Notes: generated by a model not told the origin, from the sequence alone. Positions 16,962-25,823 are shown, counted from the first letter of the stretch. The stretch: 64,000 nucleotides of DNA from Planomonospora sp. ID67723 (GCF_015711605.1 NZ_JABTEZ010000001.1:1516001-1580000); one strand, 5' to 3'. Numbers and translations are program-made.

Positions 16962-17744
16962 GTGTCCGTCCTGAACACCGCTGCCCCCGTCACCGCCACG
17001 CATGGTTCCGCGACGTGGCGGCTCATCAAGGCCGAGAGCAAGCTGAGCATCCGCGACAAGGTCGGACCCCTGTGGGGTGTCGGCTGCCCGCTGATCGTGT
17101 TGATCATCCTGGGCGTCGTACCCGCCTTGAAGGAACCCGTGGAGGCCGCCGGCGGCCTGACCTACTTCGACCTGTACGTGCCTGTTCTGATCTTGTTCAA
17201 CCTGGCCATCCTGGCCATGACCGCGCTGCCGACCACGCTGGCGGGCTACCGGGAGAACGGCGTGCTGCGGCGCCTGCAGACCACGCCGATAGGCCCGGCC
17301 CGCGTGCTGAGCGCCCAGCTGGTGGCCAACTTCGCCATCGCGCTGGTGGCGACGATCCTGTTCCTGGCGGTGGCCGGGCTCGGCTTCGGCGTCGACCTGC
17401 CCCGGCACCCCGTCGGCTTCGTCCTCTCCTGGCTGCTGGCGGCCGCCGCGCTGCTCGCCATCGGCCTGCTGATCACCGCGCTGGCGCCCGGACGCGGCCC
17501 GGCCACGGCGATCGGCACGGTGCTGTTCTTTCCGATGATGTTCTTCGCCGGGCTGTGGGTGCCGGTCGCGCAGATGCCCGAGGTGCTGCAGACCATCAGC
17601 CACTACACCCCGCTCGGCGCCGGCATGCAGGCCTTCCAGGAGGCCTACCTGGGCCACTTCCCCTCCGCCCTTCCCCTGCTGACCCTGGCGGCCTACGCGG
17701 TCGGGTGCACGCTCATCGCGGTCCGCTGGTTCCGCTGGGAATAG
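16962..17744 (+). CDS. ABC-2 type permease
   Basis: A 260-residue membrane protein with six hydrophobic segments. The conserved ABC-2 patch reads YRENGVLRRLQTTPIGP between helices 2 and 3, and the late MMFFAGLWVPVAQMP is typical. The start is the GTG at 16962 with GAGAAAGG about 8 bases upstream; the frame is open far upstream but that part is antisense-like. With the ATPase before it, it would form a homodimeric permease exporting a hydrophobic compound or lipid. Substrate unknown. Confidence 0.85.
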   Translation: MSVLNTAAPVTATHGSATWRLIKAESKLSIRDKVGPLWGVGCPLIVLIILGVVPALKEPVEAAGGLTYFDLYVPVLILFNLAILAMTALPTTLAGYRENGVLRRLQTTPIGPARVLSAQLVANFAIALVATILFLAVAGLGFGVDLPRHPVGFVLSWLLAAAALLAIGLLITALAPGRGPATAIGTVLFFPMMFFAGLWVPVAQMPEVLQTISHYTPLGAGMQAFQEAYLGHFPSALPLLTLAAYAVGCTLIAVRWFRWE

Positions 17745-17787
17745 ACTCGCCACAATGGAGGGGATCTTGAGCAGGAGGAGGGGAGTC

Positions 17788-19092
17788 GTGAGCAGTCGGA
17801 GGCCACAGCCCGGCCCCCGGGCCGCGCGGGAAGACCTGCCGTTCCTCCTGGTCACCGCGGTGCCGTACACCTTGCTGGTCGCCCTCGTCGTCTTCAAGGT
17901 GATCGCGAAGTACCCGTCGGGCGACTCCCTGTCCGTCGATCTCGCTGTGTGCGGGCTGGCCGCGGCGTGGATGCTCGGCATGTTCACCCTGCGCCCCGCC
18001 TGGTGGGAACGGCCACGGATCATGGGGGTGTTCTTCACCGGACTGCTGGTGATCACAGCGGTCCTGGTGGTGAGGGATCCCGCGTTCGGATTGTTCACCC
18101 CCGCGCCCTACATCTACGCCTTCACCCTCCTGCGCTGGCCGTGGCGCCTGTGGGGCGTGGCCGCCGTGGCGGTCGTGGCCGGTACCGCGCAGGCATCCGA
18201 TGTGCCCAAGACGACCGCTTCCGGCCTGACGCTGTACCTGGCCATCGTCGTCGCCAACGTCGTCCTCATGGGCGGCACCGCCTGGGTGCTCCGGCGCGCC
18301 GAGCGGGAGAAGGAGCAGCGCGAGCAGGCCCTCGCGGAGCTGAGCCGGACGAATCGGCTGCTGGAGGCGACGCTCGCCGAGAACACCGGCCTGCACGCCC
18401 AGCTGCTCGCCCAAGCCCGGGAGGCCGGGATTCTCGACGAGCGCCAGCGGATGGCCCGCGAGATCCACGACACCCTGGCGCAGGGGCTCACCGGGATCAT
18501 CGCGCAGCTGCAGGCGGCCGAGCAGATGCACGAGGTCCCGGCACCGTGGGTCCGGCCCTTCGACGCCGTCAAGAGCCTGGCCAGGGAAAGCCTGGCCGAG
18601 GCCCGGCGCTCGGTCGACGCGCTGCGGCCCGAGCCGCTGGAAACCGCGCGCCTGAGCGACGCGCTCGCCGACGTCGCCGACCGGTGGTCGAAGTTGCACG
18701 GGCTCGCCGTCCAGGTCACGACGACCGGCACGGCGCGGCCGATGACACCGGAGGCCGAGTTCGCGCTGCTGCGCACGGCGCAGGAGGCGTTGGCCAACGT
18801 GGCCAAGCACGCGGGCGCGACCAGGGTCGGGGTCACGCTGTCCTACCTGGACGATGAGGTGGCGTTGGACGTGCGTGACGACGGCAGGGGCTTCGAGCCC
18901 TCGGGTCTCGAGGCCGGCACGGCCGCGGACGGCAGCCCGGGGCCGCCGTCCCGCGGCGGCGGGTTCGGCCTGACCATCATGCGGCAGCGCGTCGAAGAGC
19001 TGTCGGGAACGTTGCGGATCGAGTCCGAGCCCGGCGCCGGCACCGGGATCTCGGCCTGCGTCCCCTTCCTGCCGGCCGGGAGCCGCACATGA
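17788..19092 (+). CDS. Sensor histidine kinase, NarL/DesK type (HisKA_3)
   Basis: About 434 residues from the GTG at 17788, preceded by a very strong GGAGGAGGGG; ATG at 17755 and TTG at 17767 are alternatives. Four or five membrane helices (about 18-140), a coiled-coil linker (EREKEQREQALAEL), then the HisKA_3 dimer region with the phospho-accepting His in RQRMAREIHDTLAQGLTG, and the HATPase_c domain (EALANVAKHA, then DDGRGF and GGGFGLTIMRQR). The extracellular part is minimal, so it probably senses the membrane itself or the exporter. The stop overlaps the regulator start by 4 bases. Confidence 0.88.
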   Translation: MSSRRPQPGPRAAREDLPFLLVTAVPYTLLVALVVFKVIAKYPSGDSLSVDLAVCGLAAAWMLGMFTLRPAWWERPRIMGVFFTGLLVITAVLVVRDPAFGLFTPAPYIYAFTLLRWPWRLWGVAAVAVVAGTAQASDVPKTTASGLTLYLAIVVANVVLMGGTAWVLRRAEREKEQREQALAELSRTNRLLEATLAENTGLHAQLLAQAREAGILDERQRMAREIHDTLAQGLTGIIAQLQAAEQMHEVPAPWVRPFDAVKSLARESLAEARRSVDALRPEPLETARLSDALADVADRWSKLHGLAVQVTTTGTARPMTPEAEFALLRTAQEALANVAKHAGATRVGVTLSYLDDEVALDVRDDGRGFEPSGLEAGTAADGSPGPPSRGGGFGLTIMRQRVEELSGTLRIESEPGAGTGISACVPFLPAGSRT

Positions 19093-19766
19093 CCGAGCGC
19101 ACGGCCGAGCCGGCAGCCGGGGCCCCGATCCGGCTGCTGATCGCGGACGACCATCCCATCGTCAGAGACGGGCTGAGCACCATGTTCGCCTCCGCGCCCG
19201 GTTTCCAGGTGCTCGGCGAGGCCGCGGACGGCGCCGCAGCCGTACGGCTCGCCCAGGAGCTCCGGCCCGACGTGATCCTGCTGGACCTGCGCATGCCCGG
19301 CATGGACGGGCTGACCGCCATCACCGAGCTGGCCAGGCTCGGGGTCACCGCGCGCGTGCTGGTTCTGACGACCTACGACACCGACGCCCACGTCCTGCCG
19401 GCGATCGAGGCGGGCGCGACCGGCTACCTGCTCAAGGACTCCCCCCGGGAGGACCTGCTGCGAGGTGCGCGCGCCGCCGCCAAGGGCGAGAGCGTCCTGT
19501 CCCCCTCGGTGGCGGCACGGCTGATGAACCGGGTCAGGACCCCCGCGCCGCAGCTGCTCAGCCAGCGGGAGCTGGAGATCCTCGAACTCGTGGCGGCCGG
19601 GAACACCAACCGTGAGACGGCCACCCGGCTGTTCATCACCGAGGCCACGGTCAAAAGCCACCTTCTGAACATCTATGCCAAGCTCGGCGTGAACGACCGC
19701 GCCGCAGCCGTCACCGAGGCGTTCAACCGGCGGCTGCTCGTCCCGCGGGCGTCTGAGCAGTCCTGA
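19089..19766 (+). CDS. Response regulator, NarL/FixJ family
   Basis: A 225-residue partner of the kinase. Receiver domain: LLIADDHPIVRDGL, phospho-acceptor Asp in VILLDLRMPGMDG, Thr/Lys switch positions VLTTYD and YLLKDSPRE. LuxR-type HTH: LSQRELEILELVAAGNTNRE and ATVKSHLLNIYAKL. The start overlaps the kinase stop (ATGA). It probably activates the upstream ABC exporter genes; no obvious repeat operator was seen in front of 15991. Confidence 0.9.
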   Translation: MTERTAEPAAGAPIRLLIADDHPIVRDGLSTMFASAPGFQVLGEAADGAAAVRLAQELRPDVILLDLRMPGMDGLTAITELARLGVTARVLVLTTYDTDAHVLPAIEAGATGYLLKDSPREDLLRGARAAAKGESVLSPSVAARLMNRVRTPAPQLLSQRELEILELVAAGNTNRETATRLFITEATVKSHLLNIYAKLGVNDRAAAVTEAFNRRLLVPRASEQS

Positions 19767-19842
19767 CCGCCGGAGGATCCTTCGGGCGGCCCGCGATCCG
19801 CTGCCCGGCCCCGAGCACTCGGTGACCTCGATCGCGCGTCTG

Positions 19843-19874
19843 CTCGGCGTCTCGGCGTTTCGGCGTTTCGGCAG
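19843..19874. repeat. 8-bp tandem repeat, about four copies
   Basis: Units CTCGGCGT, CTCGGCGT, TTCGGCGT and TTCGGCAG run head to tail inside the recombinase remnant; this looks like slippage expansion in a sequence no longer under selection. Confidence 0.7.
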
Positions 19875-19949
19875 GACGCTCTACGACCCACACCTCAGAC
19901 CTCGATACCGCCTGCGGGCTGCGTCTTCGACGCTCGTCTCGTCCGCCCC

Positions 19950-19990
19950 GTTGCGGGATTCCGCAACTTCTTGCATTATCTCCGCAAGAA
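19950..19990. promoter_or_regulatory. Two adjacent inverted repeats upstream of the GH87 gene
   Basis: GTTGCGG-GATT-CCGCAAC (19950-19967) directly abuts TTCTTGC-N9-GCAAGAA (19968-19990). Both have perfect 7-bp arms. They sit at the edge of an AT-rich patch (19970-20050) about 160 bases before the glucanase start. They may be operators, or terminator stems for the response-regulator transcript. No other gene is visible between 19996 and 20147. Confidence 0.4.
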
Positions 19991-20147
19991 TTTAAGTAGT
20001 CTACGCATCGAACAGATAAAACGAAGAAAATACATCACATGGCCTTGTGAACCCCGGGGCGGGGGTCCTACTGTCACCTCACCCTCATGGCGTCTGCGCC
20101 GCCTTGAGCGGAGTGCGGGTCCACCCCCCGAGAGAAACGAGCATGCG

Positions 20148-22220
20148 ATGTCACGGAGCATCACAGGAGCCGCGGCGAGGCGGTCCGGCGGGCCACCGCG
20201 AAGGATCATGGCGGCGGTCGCGGCGGCGGTGACCGCGGTCGCCACCGCTCTCGGCGTCGCGTCCGGCGGCCCGGCCGTCGCCGGCACTGGCGCGGCAGGC
20301 GGCCCGGCTCCCGTCGTGACGCGCGCCGCCCTCGACCCGTCGCTCGTCGCCGGACGGGGCGCCGACGTCGGCTTCGTCGAGCAGGAGGCGGAGAACGCCG
20401 CGACGGACGGCACGGTCATCGGCCCCGACCGCTCCGCGTACACGCTGCCGGCGGAGGCGTCCGGCCGCAGGGCGGTCAGCCTGGCGCCGGGACAGCACGT
20501 CGAGTTCACGCTTCCGGAGGCGGCCAACGCGATCACCGTGCGCTACAGCATCCCGGACGCGCCCGGAGGGGGCGGCATCACCGCGCCGCTCACCGTCACG
20601 GTGAACGGCCGGGCCAAGAAGACCATGACCCTCACCTCGCAGTACGCGTGGCTGTACAACCAGTACCCGTTCACCAACGACCCCGGCGCCGGCCTGCTGC
20701 ACCCCGACTGGTGGATCACCGAGTGCGCCTGCGTGCCCAGCGCCACGACGCCGCCCCCGGTGATCGCCAAGCCGTTCCGCCCGATGCACTTCTACGACGA
20801 GCAGCGCCTCCTGCTCGGCCGGACGTACCGCGCGGGCGACAGGGTACGGCTCACGGTCCCCACCGGGAGCAACGCCGAGTGGACGGTCATCGACCTGCTC
20901 GACTCAGAGCTCGTCGGCCGGCCGTACGTCAACCTCCTCGCGGCGAACGTGCTGGCGTTCGGCGCCGACCCCTCCGGCAGACGCGACTCCGCCGACGCGT
21001 TCGACAGGGCCGTCGCCTTCGCGCAGCGCAAGCGCCTCAAGGTCTACATCCCTCCGGGCACCTACCAGGTGAACCGCCACATCCTCGTCGACGACGTGAC
21101 GATCGAGGGCGCCGGCAACTGGTACACCGTCATCAAGGGCCGCGAGGTCGCCCTCGACACCCCGGCCCCCGACGGCTCGGTGCACACCGGTGTCGGCTTC
21201 TACGGCAAGGACGCCGAGGACGGCGGGAGCAGGAACGTCCACCTGTCCGGCTTCGCGATCGAGGGCGACGTCCGCGAACGCATCGACACCGACCAGGTGA
21301 ACGGCATCGGCGGGGCGATGAGCGACTCGACCATCAAGGAGCTCCACATCCGCCACACCAAGGTGGGCATGTGGTTCGACGGGCCGATGACGAACGTGAA
21401 GATCACGGACAACGTCATCGTCGATCAGATCGCCGACGCCCTCAACTTCCACACCGGCGTCACGGACTCGGTCGTGTCGAACAACTTCATCCGCAACACG
21501 GGCGACGACGGTCTCGCCATGTGGTCCGAGAAGAGCGCGAACGCCGGCAACACCTTCGACCGCAACACCGTGCAGTCGCCGACGCTCGCCAACGGCATCG
21601 CTATCTACGGCGGCAGGGACAACACGGTCTCCGGCAACCTCGTCGCCGACCCGGTCCGCGAGGGCAGCGCCATCCAGGTCGGTTCCCGCTTCGGCGCCGA
21701 GGCGTTCACCGGACGGCTGCGGATCAGGGACAACACCACGGTCCGGGCCGGCACGTTCGAGCTGAACTGGAAGATCGGTCTGGGGGCCATCTGGTTCTAC
21801 GCGCTCGACAAGGACATCGAGGCGGACATCGAGGTGGCCGGCGACCACTACCTCGACAACACCTACAACGCGATCATGCTGGTCAGCGAGTGGTCGGTGA
21901 AGGACCTGTACGCGATCCCGAACGTCCGCTTCAAGGACGTCAGGGTCGACGGCACGGGCACCTCGGTGGTCAGCGCGCGGGTGAAGGGGTCGGCGTCGTT
22001 CGAGAACGTGGACGCCCGCAACGTCGGCGCGGTCGGCGTCAACAACTGCGGGTCGTTCGGCTTCCCGTCCACCGGCTCGGAGTTCTCGCTGACGGACCTC
22101 GGCGGCAACGACGGAGGCGGCACCGCCGGACCCTGGCTCGCCCCGTGGACGCTGCCCAACACCATCACCTGCGACGACCGGCCGCCGGTGGTCGCGCCGC
22201 CGGCGCCGTCCCCCTGGTGA
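20148..22220 (+). CDS. Secreted beta-helix glycosidase, GH87-like (alpha-1,3-glucanase/mycodextranase)
   Basis: A 690-residue exported protein; I chose the ATG at 20148 because it opens a signal peptide (basic RRSGGPPRR, core MAAVAAAVTAVATALG). Residues about 75-255 look like a carbohydrate-binding beta-sandwich (EQEAENAATDG..., CBM6-type). Residues 265-640 are a right-handed beta-helix opening with a pectate-lyase-superfamily motif (FGADPSGRRDSADAFDRA). The stretch with Asp430 (DALNFHTGV) and the pair Asp453-Asp454 (RNTGDDGLAMWS) matches what I remember of the GH87 catalytic Asp set. Likely substrate: alpha-1,3-glucan of fungal walls. A GH28-like enzyme is the main alternative. Confidence 0.68.
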   Translation: MSRSITGAAARRSGGPPRRIMAAVAAAVTAVATALGVASGGPAVAGTGAAGGPAPVVTRAALDPSLVAGRGADVGFVEQEAENAATDGTVIGPDRSAYTLPAEASGRRAVSLAPGQHVEFTLPEAANAITVRYSIPDAPGGGGITAPLTVTVNGRAKKTMTLTSQYAWLYNQYPFTNDPGAGLLHPDWWITECACVPSATTPPPVIAKPFRPMHFYDEQRLLLGRTYRAGDRVRLTVPTGSNAEWTVIDLLDSELVGRPYVNLLAANVLAFGADPSGRRDSADAFDRAVAFAQRKRLKVYIPPGTYQVNRHILVDDVTIEGAGNWYTVIKGREVALDTPAPDGSVHTGVGFYGKDAEDGGSRNVHLSGFAIEGDVRERIDTDQVNGIGGAMSDSTIKELHIRHTKVGMWFDGPMTNVKITDNVIVDQIADALNFHTGVTDSVVSNNFIRNTGDDGLAMWSEKSANAGNTFDRNTVQSPTLANGIAIYGGRDNTVSGNLVADPVREGSAIQVGSRFGAEAFTGRLRIRDNTTVRAGTFELNWKIGLGAIWFYALDKDIEADIEVAGDHYLDNTYNAIMLVSEWSVKDLYAIPNVRFKDVRVDGTGTSVVSARVKGSASFENVDARNVGAVGVNNCGSFGFPSTGSEFSLTDLGGNDGGGTAGPWLAPWTLPNTITCDDRPPVVAPPAPSPW

Positions 22221-22250
22221 ACCTCCGCGGGGAAGCGCCCTGATCCGGTC

Positions 22251-22275
22251 GGCCGTCCGGGAGACCCGGGCGGCC
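22251..22275. terminator. Stem-loop between convergent GH87 and glnR genes
   Basis: GGCCGTCCGG (22251-22260) pairs with CCGGGCGGCC (22266-22275), one mismatch, loop of 5; placed to end transcripts from both sides. Confidence 0.6.
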
Positions 22276-22292
22276 GTCCCGCCGGCCGGGGC

Positions 22293-23009
22293 CTAGCGGC
22301 GGGCGGGCTCGGGCTCCTCGGCGGGCTGCTCGTTGCCGCGCTCGGGGACGAAGCGGTAGCCGACGTTGCGGACCGTTCCGATCAGCGACTCGTATTCGGC
22401 GCCGAGCTTGGCGCGCAACCGCCGGACGTGCACGTCCACGGTCCGGGTGCCGCCGAAGTAGTCGTAACCCCAGACCTCCTGGAGCAACTGGGCGCGGGTG
22501 AAGACCCTGCCGGGGTGCTGCGCGAGGTATTTCAGGAGCTCGAACTCCTTGAACGTCAGGTCCAGCGCCCGGCCGCGGAGCCGGGCGGTGTAGGTGGCCT
22601 CGTCGATCGAGAGATCGCCGCTGCGGATCTCGTCGGGGGCCTCCTCCACGGCGGACAGGTTCAGCCGGCCCACCGCCAGCCGGAGGCGGGCCTCGACCTC
22701 GGCGGGGCCCGCGCTGTCCAGCAGGACGTCGTCGGCGCCCCATTCCGCGGTCATCGCGGCCAGGCCGCCCTCGGTGACGATCACCATGAGAGGGCAGTCG
22801 ATGCCGGTGGTGCGCAGCAGGCGGCACAGGCTCTTGGCCTGGGCGAGCTCACGGCGTGCGTCGACGAGGATCGCGTCGGCGGGTGGGGCGTCGATCAGCG
22901 CCGACGCCTCGGCGGGTGCGACGCGCACCGAGTGCAGCAGCAGCCCCAGCGCCGGGAGGATCTCGGTGGAGGGCTCCAGGACGTTGGTGAGAAGCAGGAG
23001 GTTGCTCAC
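22293..23009 (-). CDS. glnR: Global nitrogen regulator GlnR (orphan OmpR-type)
   Basis: A 238-residue winged-helix regulator. The start is a GTG with AAGGAG six bases upstream, giving the N-terminus [22 protein letters not shown], as I remember for Streptomyces GlnR. The receiver-like domain is atypical and there is no adjacent kinase. The DNA-binding domain has [40 protein letters not shown] and [11 protein letters not shown]. GlnR activates or represses ammonium assimilation genes (glnA, amtB, nir) and, in several actinomycetes, also sugar uptake. It lies next to a MoaD-like gene as in other actinobacteria. Confidence 0.93.
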   Translation of the reverse strand: MSNLLLLTNVLEPSTEILPALGLLLHSVRVAPAEASALIDAPPADAILVDARRELAQAKSLCRLLRTTGIDCPLMVIVTEGGLAAMTAEWGADDVLLDSAGPAEVEARLRLAVGRLNLSAVEEAPDEIRSGDLSIDEATYTARLRGRALDLTFKEFELLKYLAQHPGRVFTRAQLLQEVWGYDYFGGTRTVDVHVRRLRAKLGAEYESLIGTVRNVGYRFVPERGNEQPAEEPEPARR

Positions 23010-23123
23010 AGGCACTCCTTCGCCGGGCTTGCCCGCAGGCCGCCGTGCGCGGCGGCCCGTTGGCCCAGGTGGCTCACGGTGCCTCCCCCCACGCGGTGCC
23101 CGCGATAGCCGTACAGAAACACG

Positions 23124-23157
23124 TAAGGACCCGGGGGCTACGTCGCCCAGGTCCTTA
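23124..23157 (-). promoter_or_regulatory. Hairpin in the glnR leader region
   Basis: TAAGGACC (23124-23131) pairs perfectly with GGTCCTTA (23150-23157), and an inner GGGC/GCCC helix extends it. It lies 115-148 bases upstream of the glnR start codon, in the part likely transcribed as its leader. It could be an attenuator or an mRNA-stability element. No T-tract is seen. Confidence 0.4.
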
Positions 23158-23233
23158 GGCGAGGATAGCCGACGGGAATGGGGCGTCCAGCGCGCGTCCA
23201 CCTGGTGAACAGCCGATATCCGGTTAATTCCTC

Positions 23234-23249
23234 GTGAGCGTATGCTCAC
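23234..23249. promoter_or_regulatory. Perfect palindrome GTGAGC-GTAT-GCTCAC
   Basis: A 16-base perfect inverted repeat 30 bases before the MoaD-like ATG and between the divergent glnR and moaD-like genes. Its symmetry and place suggest a dimeric regulator site. It does not look like the GlnR a-site/b-site pattern (gTnAc-n6-GaAAc) that I remember. Confidence 0.45.
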
Positions 23250-23278
23250 ACCACCCGTTTTCGAGGAGTTGGGCACAA

Positions 23279-23530
23279 ATGGCGACGGGCACGATCCGCT
23301 ACTGGGCGGCGGCGAAGGACGCGGCGGGGACCGCGGAGGAGCCGTTCGAGGCGACGACCCTGGAGGAGCTGCTGGCAGGCGCCACGGCGGGCCGCGAGAA
23401 GCTGGCCCGGGTGGTGAGGATGTCGTCCTTCCTGGTGGACGGCGACCCGGTGGGGAAGAGGGCGCACGAGACGGTCGTCCTCGCCGAAGGCGCGACGGTG
23501 GAGGTGCTCCCGCCCTTCGCCGGAGGGTGA
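23279..23530 (+). CDS. MoaD/ThiS-family sulfur-carrier protein
   Basis: An 83-residue ubiquitin-fold protein (ATG at 23279 chosen; GAGGAG lies 12 bases upstream). It starts [15 protein letters not shown] and ends LPPFAGG, with the terminal Gly-Gly that is adenylated and thiocarboxylated in this family. It could serve molybdopterin synthase or another sulfur transfer; no moaE or moeB homolog lies nearby. The neighbouring GlnR may explain its conservation here, since nitrate reductase needs molybdenum cofactor. Confidence 0.85.
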   Translation: MATGTIRYWAAAKDAAGTAEEPFEATTLEELLAGATAGREKLARVVRMSSFLVDGDPVGKRAHETVVLAEGATVEVLPPFAGG

Positions 23531-23629
23531 TCGGCGGGTTTCGGCCAAGATTGCCGGGGGATGTGCCGCGATGGCACTCTGGCTTGATCCGGGAACGAAA
23601 TACGGCCGGAACGAACGACGGGGAGTCGG

Positions 23630-24310
23630 ATGCGCAAGCTGCTCGTTTTTCTGATCCTGCTGCTCGTTCTCGCCGGGATCCTGGACAGGGTCGCGGTCGC
23701 CGGGGTGCAGCGGGAGATCGCCACCAGGGCCACCGCCCGGTACGACCTCGCCGCCCCGCCCGAGGTGACGATCCTCGGCATCCCGTTCCTGACCCAGGCG
23801 ATCGCGGGGCGCTACGACGAGGTCAAGGTCGACGTCGGCAAGCTCAACGTGGGCGGCGCCCAGGTGTCCGGGGTGGACGCCACGCTGTACGGGGTCACCG
23901 CCCCCCTGTCCGACCTGCTGTTCCACCCCGAGCGGGTGGACATCCGCGCCGAGCGGGTGGTGGGCGCGGTCGTGATCCCCGAGACGACGCTGAACCAGCG
24001 GGCCCCCCGGGGGATCAAGGTCCAGGCGGGTGAGAGCGGCCTCGGCGTCAGCGGGGAGATCACCTTCCTCGGCCAGCAGGTCCCGGCCAAGGCCACGCTG
24101 CGCGTCGAGGTGATCGAGGGCGGCCTGCGGTTCGTCCCCGAGAAGGTGACGCTGGGCGGCGGCATCACGGTGCCCGACCCCGAGCGGTTCATCACCTACA
24201 AGCTGCCGATCGGGAAGCTGCCGTTCAACCTCAAGATCACGGACGTGCGGCCGGTCTCCGGCGGGCTGCAGATCACCGCCGAGGCGGCGGACGTCCCGCT
24301 GCGCGGCTGA
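23630..24310 (+). CDS. DUF2993 (LmeA-like) secreted lipid-binding protein
   Basis: A 226-residue protein with an N-terminal hydrophobic segment ([18 protein letters not shown]) acting as signal or anchor, followed by the DUF2993 core ([34 protein letters not shown]-like region, and [15 protein letters not shown]). In mycobacteria LmeA binds phospholipid and acts in lipomannan maturation. It stands alone, about 100 bases after the MoaD-like gene. Function here is inferred from the family only. Confidence 0.82.
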   Translation: MRKLLVFLILLLVLAGILDRVAVAGVQREIATRATARYDLAAPPEVTILGIPFLTQAIAGRYDEVKVDVGKLNVGGAQVSGVDATLYGVTAPLSDLLFHPERVDIRAERVVGAVVIPETTLNQRAPRGIKVQAGESGLGVSGEITFLGQQVPAKATLRVEVIEGGLRFVPEKVTLGGGITVPDPERFITYKLPIGKLPFNLKITDVRPVSGGLQITAEAADVPLRG

Positions 24311-24437
24311 GCGTGCGACCGGGAACCGCGACCGGGGTGCCGGCGCCGAACCGGCCGATCGGGAAGTGTGACCGGCCTCACCGTGGTTGAGTCGTCCTGT
24401 GCCTGAACCGGACCGCCCCGCCATACGTCGTGAGGGT

Positions 24438-24950
24438 GTGAGCCACGCCGGAACCGCCGACGAGCAGCTCGTCAGAGCTCTCTTCGACGAACACGGCGGG
24501 CCACTGTACGGCTACGCCCTGCGGCTGACGGGCGATTCGGGGAGAGCGGAGGACGTCGTGCAGGAGACGCTGCTGCGGGCCTGGCGGCATCCTGACGCGC
24601 TCAGCGGGCGCTCGATCCGCGCATGGCTGTTCACGGTGGCCCGCAACCTCGTGTTCGACCAGCACCGGGCGCGCAAGTCGCGGCCCCAGGAGACGGGGGA
24701 CGAGGCGCTCGCCGTGGTGCCCGCCGACGACGAGCTGGAACGGGCGGTGGAGTCGTGGGCCGTCGCCGAGGCGGTGGCGGCGCTCAGGCCCGAGCACCGC
24801 GAGGTGCTCGCCGAGGTCTACTACCAGGGCAAGTCGGTCAAGGAAGCCGCCGAAGCGCTCGGCATCCCCCCTGGAACGGTGAAATCGCGCACGTATTACG
24901 CGCTTCGGGCGCTCAAGCTGGCGCTGGAGGAGCGGGGGCTCGCGCCATGA
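24438..24950 (+). CDS. ECF sigma factor
   Basis: About 170 residues from the GTG at 24438; a GTG at 24399 and a TTG at 24387 would lengthen it, and none has a good Shine-Dalgarno. Region 2: FDEHGGPLYGYALRLTGDSG, then VVQETLLRAWRHP and RAWLFTVARNLVFDQHRAR. Region 4: LRPEHREVLAEVYYQGKSVK followed by EALGIPPGTVKSRTYYALRA. The stop overlaps the anti-sigma start (ATGA), so the two are made together and the sigma factor is probably held inactive until an envelope signal arrives. Confidence 0.9.
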   Translation: MSHAGTADEQLVRALFDEHGGPLYGYALRLTGDSGRAEDVVQETLLRAWRHPDALSGRSIRAWLFTVARNLVFDQHRARKSRPQETGDEALAVVPADDELERAVESWAVAEAVAALRPEHREVLAEVYYQGKSVKEAAEALGIPPGTVKSRTYYALRALKLALEERGLAP

Positions 24951-25783
24951 CGATGACCTGTGAGGAAGCCCGGATCTCGCTCGGGGTGCACGTGCTCGGG
25001 GCGCTGGAGCCCGAGGAGCGCGTGCTGGTCGAGGCGCATCTGGAGGAGTGCGCGGAGTGCCGCGCGGAGCTGGCGGAGCTCACCGGGGTCGCCGGGTTCC
25101 TCGGCCGGGTCTCCGAGGACGACGTGGCCCAGGTGGCCAGCCCGCCCCGGGCGGTGCTCGACCGGCTGCTCAGAGCCAAGGCGCGGCGGCGCAGGATGAC
25201 CAGGGCGCTGCTCTCACTGGCCGCCTCGGTCGTGGTGATCGGACTCGGCGGGACCTTCTGGATGGCGGCGGACCAGTCCGCGGATGAGCCGAAGGCGGCC
25301 TCCGCGCCCCAGTACGCCACGGACTCCGGAGGTGAGGCCCGGTCCCTGAACGCCCCGGAGGAGAGCCCCGTCCTGTCCGGTGACGCCACCCGGGAGTTCA
25401 AGGCCTCGCCCAGCGATGCCCCGAAGCTGTCGGCCAGCCCCGCCCCCGAGGTCGGCGCCGTGCAGGGCGACCCCGGCGAGCTGGTGGCGAAGGACGCGAA
25501 GGGCCCCGTCCGCGCCACGGTGACCGCGGTACCGGGGGAGAAGGCGACCGCGGTCGAGGTCGTGCTCTCCGGAGTCGCCAGGGGTACCCGCTTCCGGCTG
25601 GTGGTGGTCGGCGCGGACGGCAGCCGGGAGACGGCCGGGAACTGGATCGTCGACGAGGCGGCCAACGACGAGTCGGGCGTCTTCCCCGGCACGACCACGA
25701 TCCACCCGGGAAGCATCGAGCGGTTCGAGATCGTCACCGCCGGCGGGCGGGTCCTGCTCGACGTGCGCGTCCCCGGCCGCTGA
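24947..25783 (+). CDS. Anti-sigma factor (zinc-binding ZAS domain, membrane-spanning)
   Basis: A 278-residue partner of the sigma factor. The N-terminus has the ZAS zinc motif His-x3-Cys-x2-Cys (AHLEECAECRAEL). A single membrane helix (about 84-105, ALLSLAASVVVIGLGGTFW) is followed by a Ser/Pro-rich spacer and an extracellular ~100-residue beta domain like that of RskA-type anti-sigma factors (VLSGVARGTRFRLVVVG). Signal-induced proteolysis or conformational change would release the sigma factor. A perfect 11-bp stem-loop follows. Confidence 0.85.
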   Translation: MTMTCEEARISLGVHVLGALEPEERVLVEAHLEECAECRAELAELTGVAGFLGRVSEDDVAQVASPPRAVLDRLLRAKARRRRMTRALLSLAASVVVIGLGGTFWMAADQSADEPKAASAPQYATDSGGEARSLNAPEESPVLSGDATREFKASPSDAPKLSASPAPEVGAVQGDPGELVAKDAKGPVRATVTAVPGEKATAVEVVLSGVARGTRFRLVVVGADGSRETAGNWIVDEAANDESGVFPGTTTIHPGSIERFEIVTAGGRVLLDVRVPGR

Positions 25784-25787
25784 CCGG

Positions 25788-25823
25788 CCCGTCCCCGGGC
25801 GCCGGCGAGAGGCCGGGGACGGG
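25788..25823 (+). terminator. Terminator after the sigma/anti-sigma operon
   Basis: CCCGTCCCCGG (25788-25798) pairs perfectly with CCGGGGACGGG (25813-25823); 14-base loop, no T-tract. Confidence 0.65.

Larger units (their letters stand above)
19765..19995 (+). pseudogene. Remnant of a recombinase/transposase HTH region
   Basis: Reading from 19765, the frame gives DRRRILRAARDPLPG followed by HSVTSIARLLGVS and, after an insertion, RTLYDPHLR. This resembles the C-terminal HTH_7 tail of serine resolvases or invertases (the usual order is ...SVAEIARLLGVSRATLYRY). There is no start codon and no catalytic domain, and the HTH is split by an 8-bp tandem repeat (19843-19874). I read it as a decayed mobile-element fragment left behind the response regulator. 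Short length makes this tentative. Confidence 0.4.
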
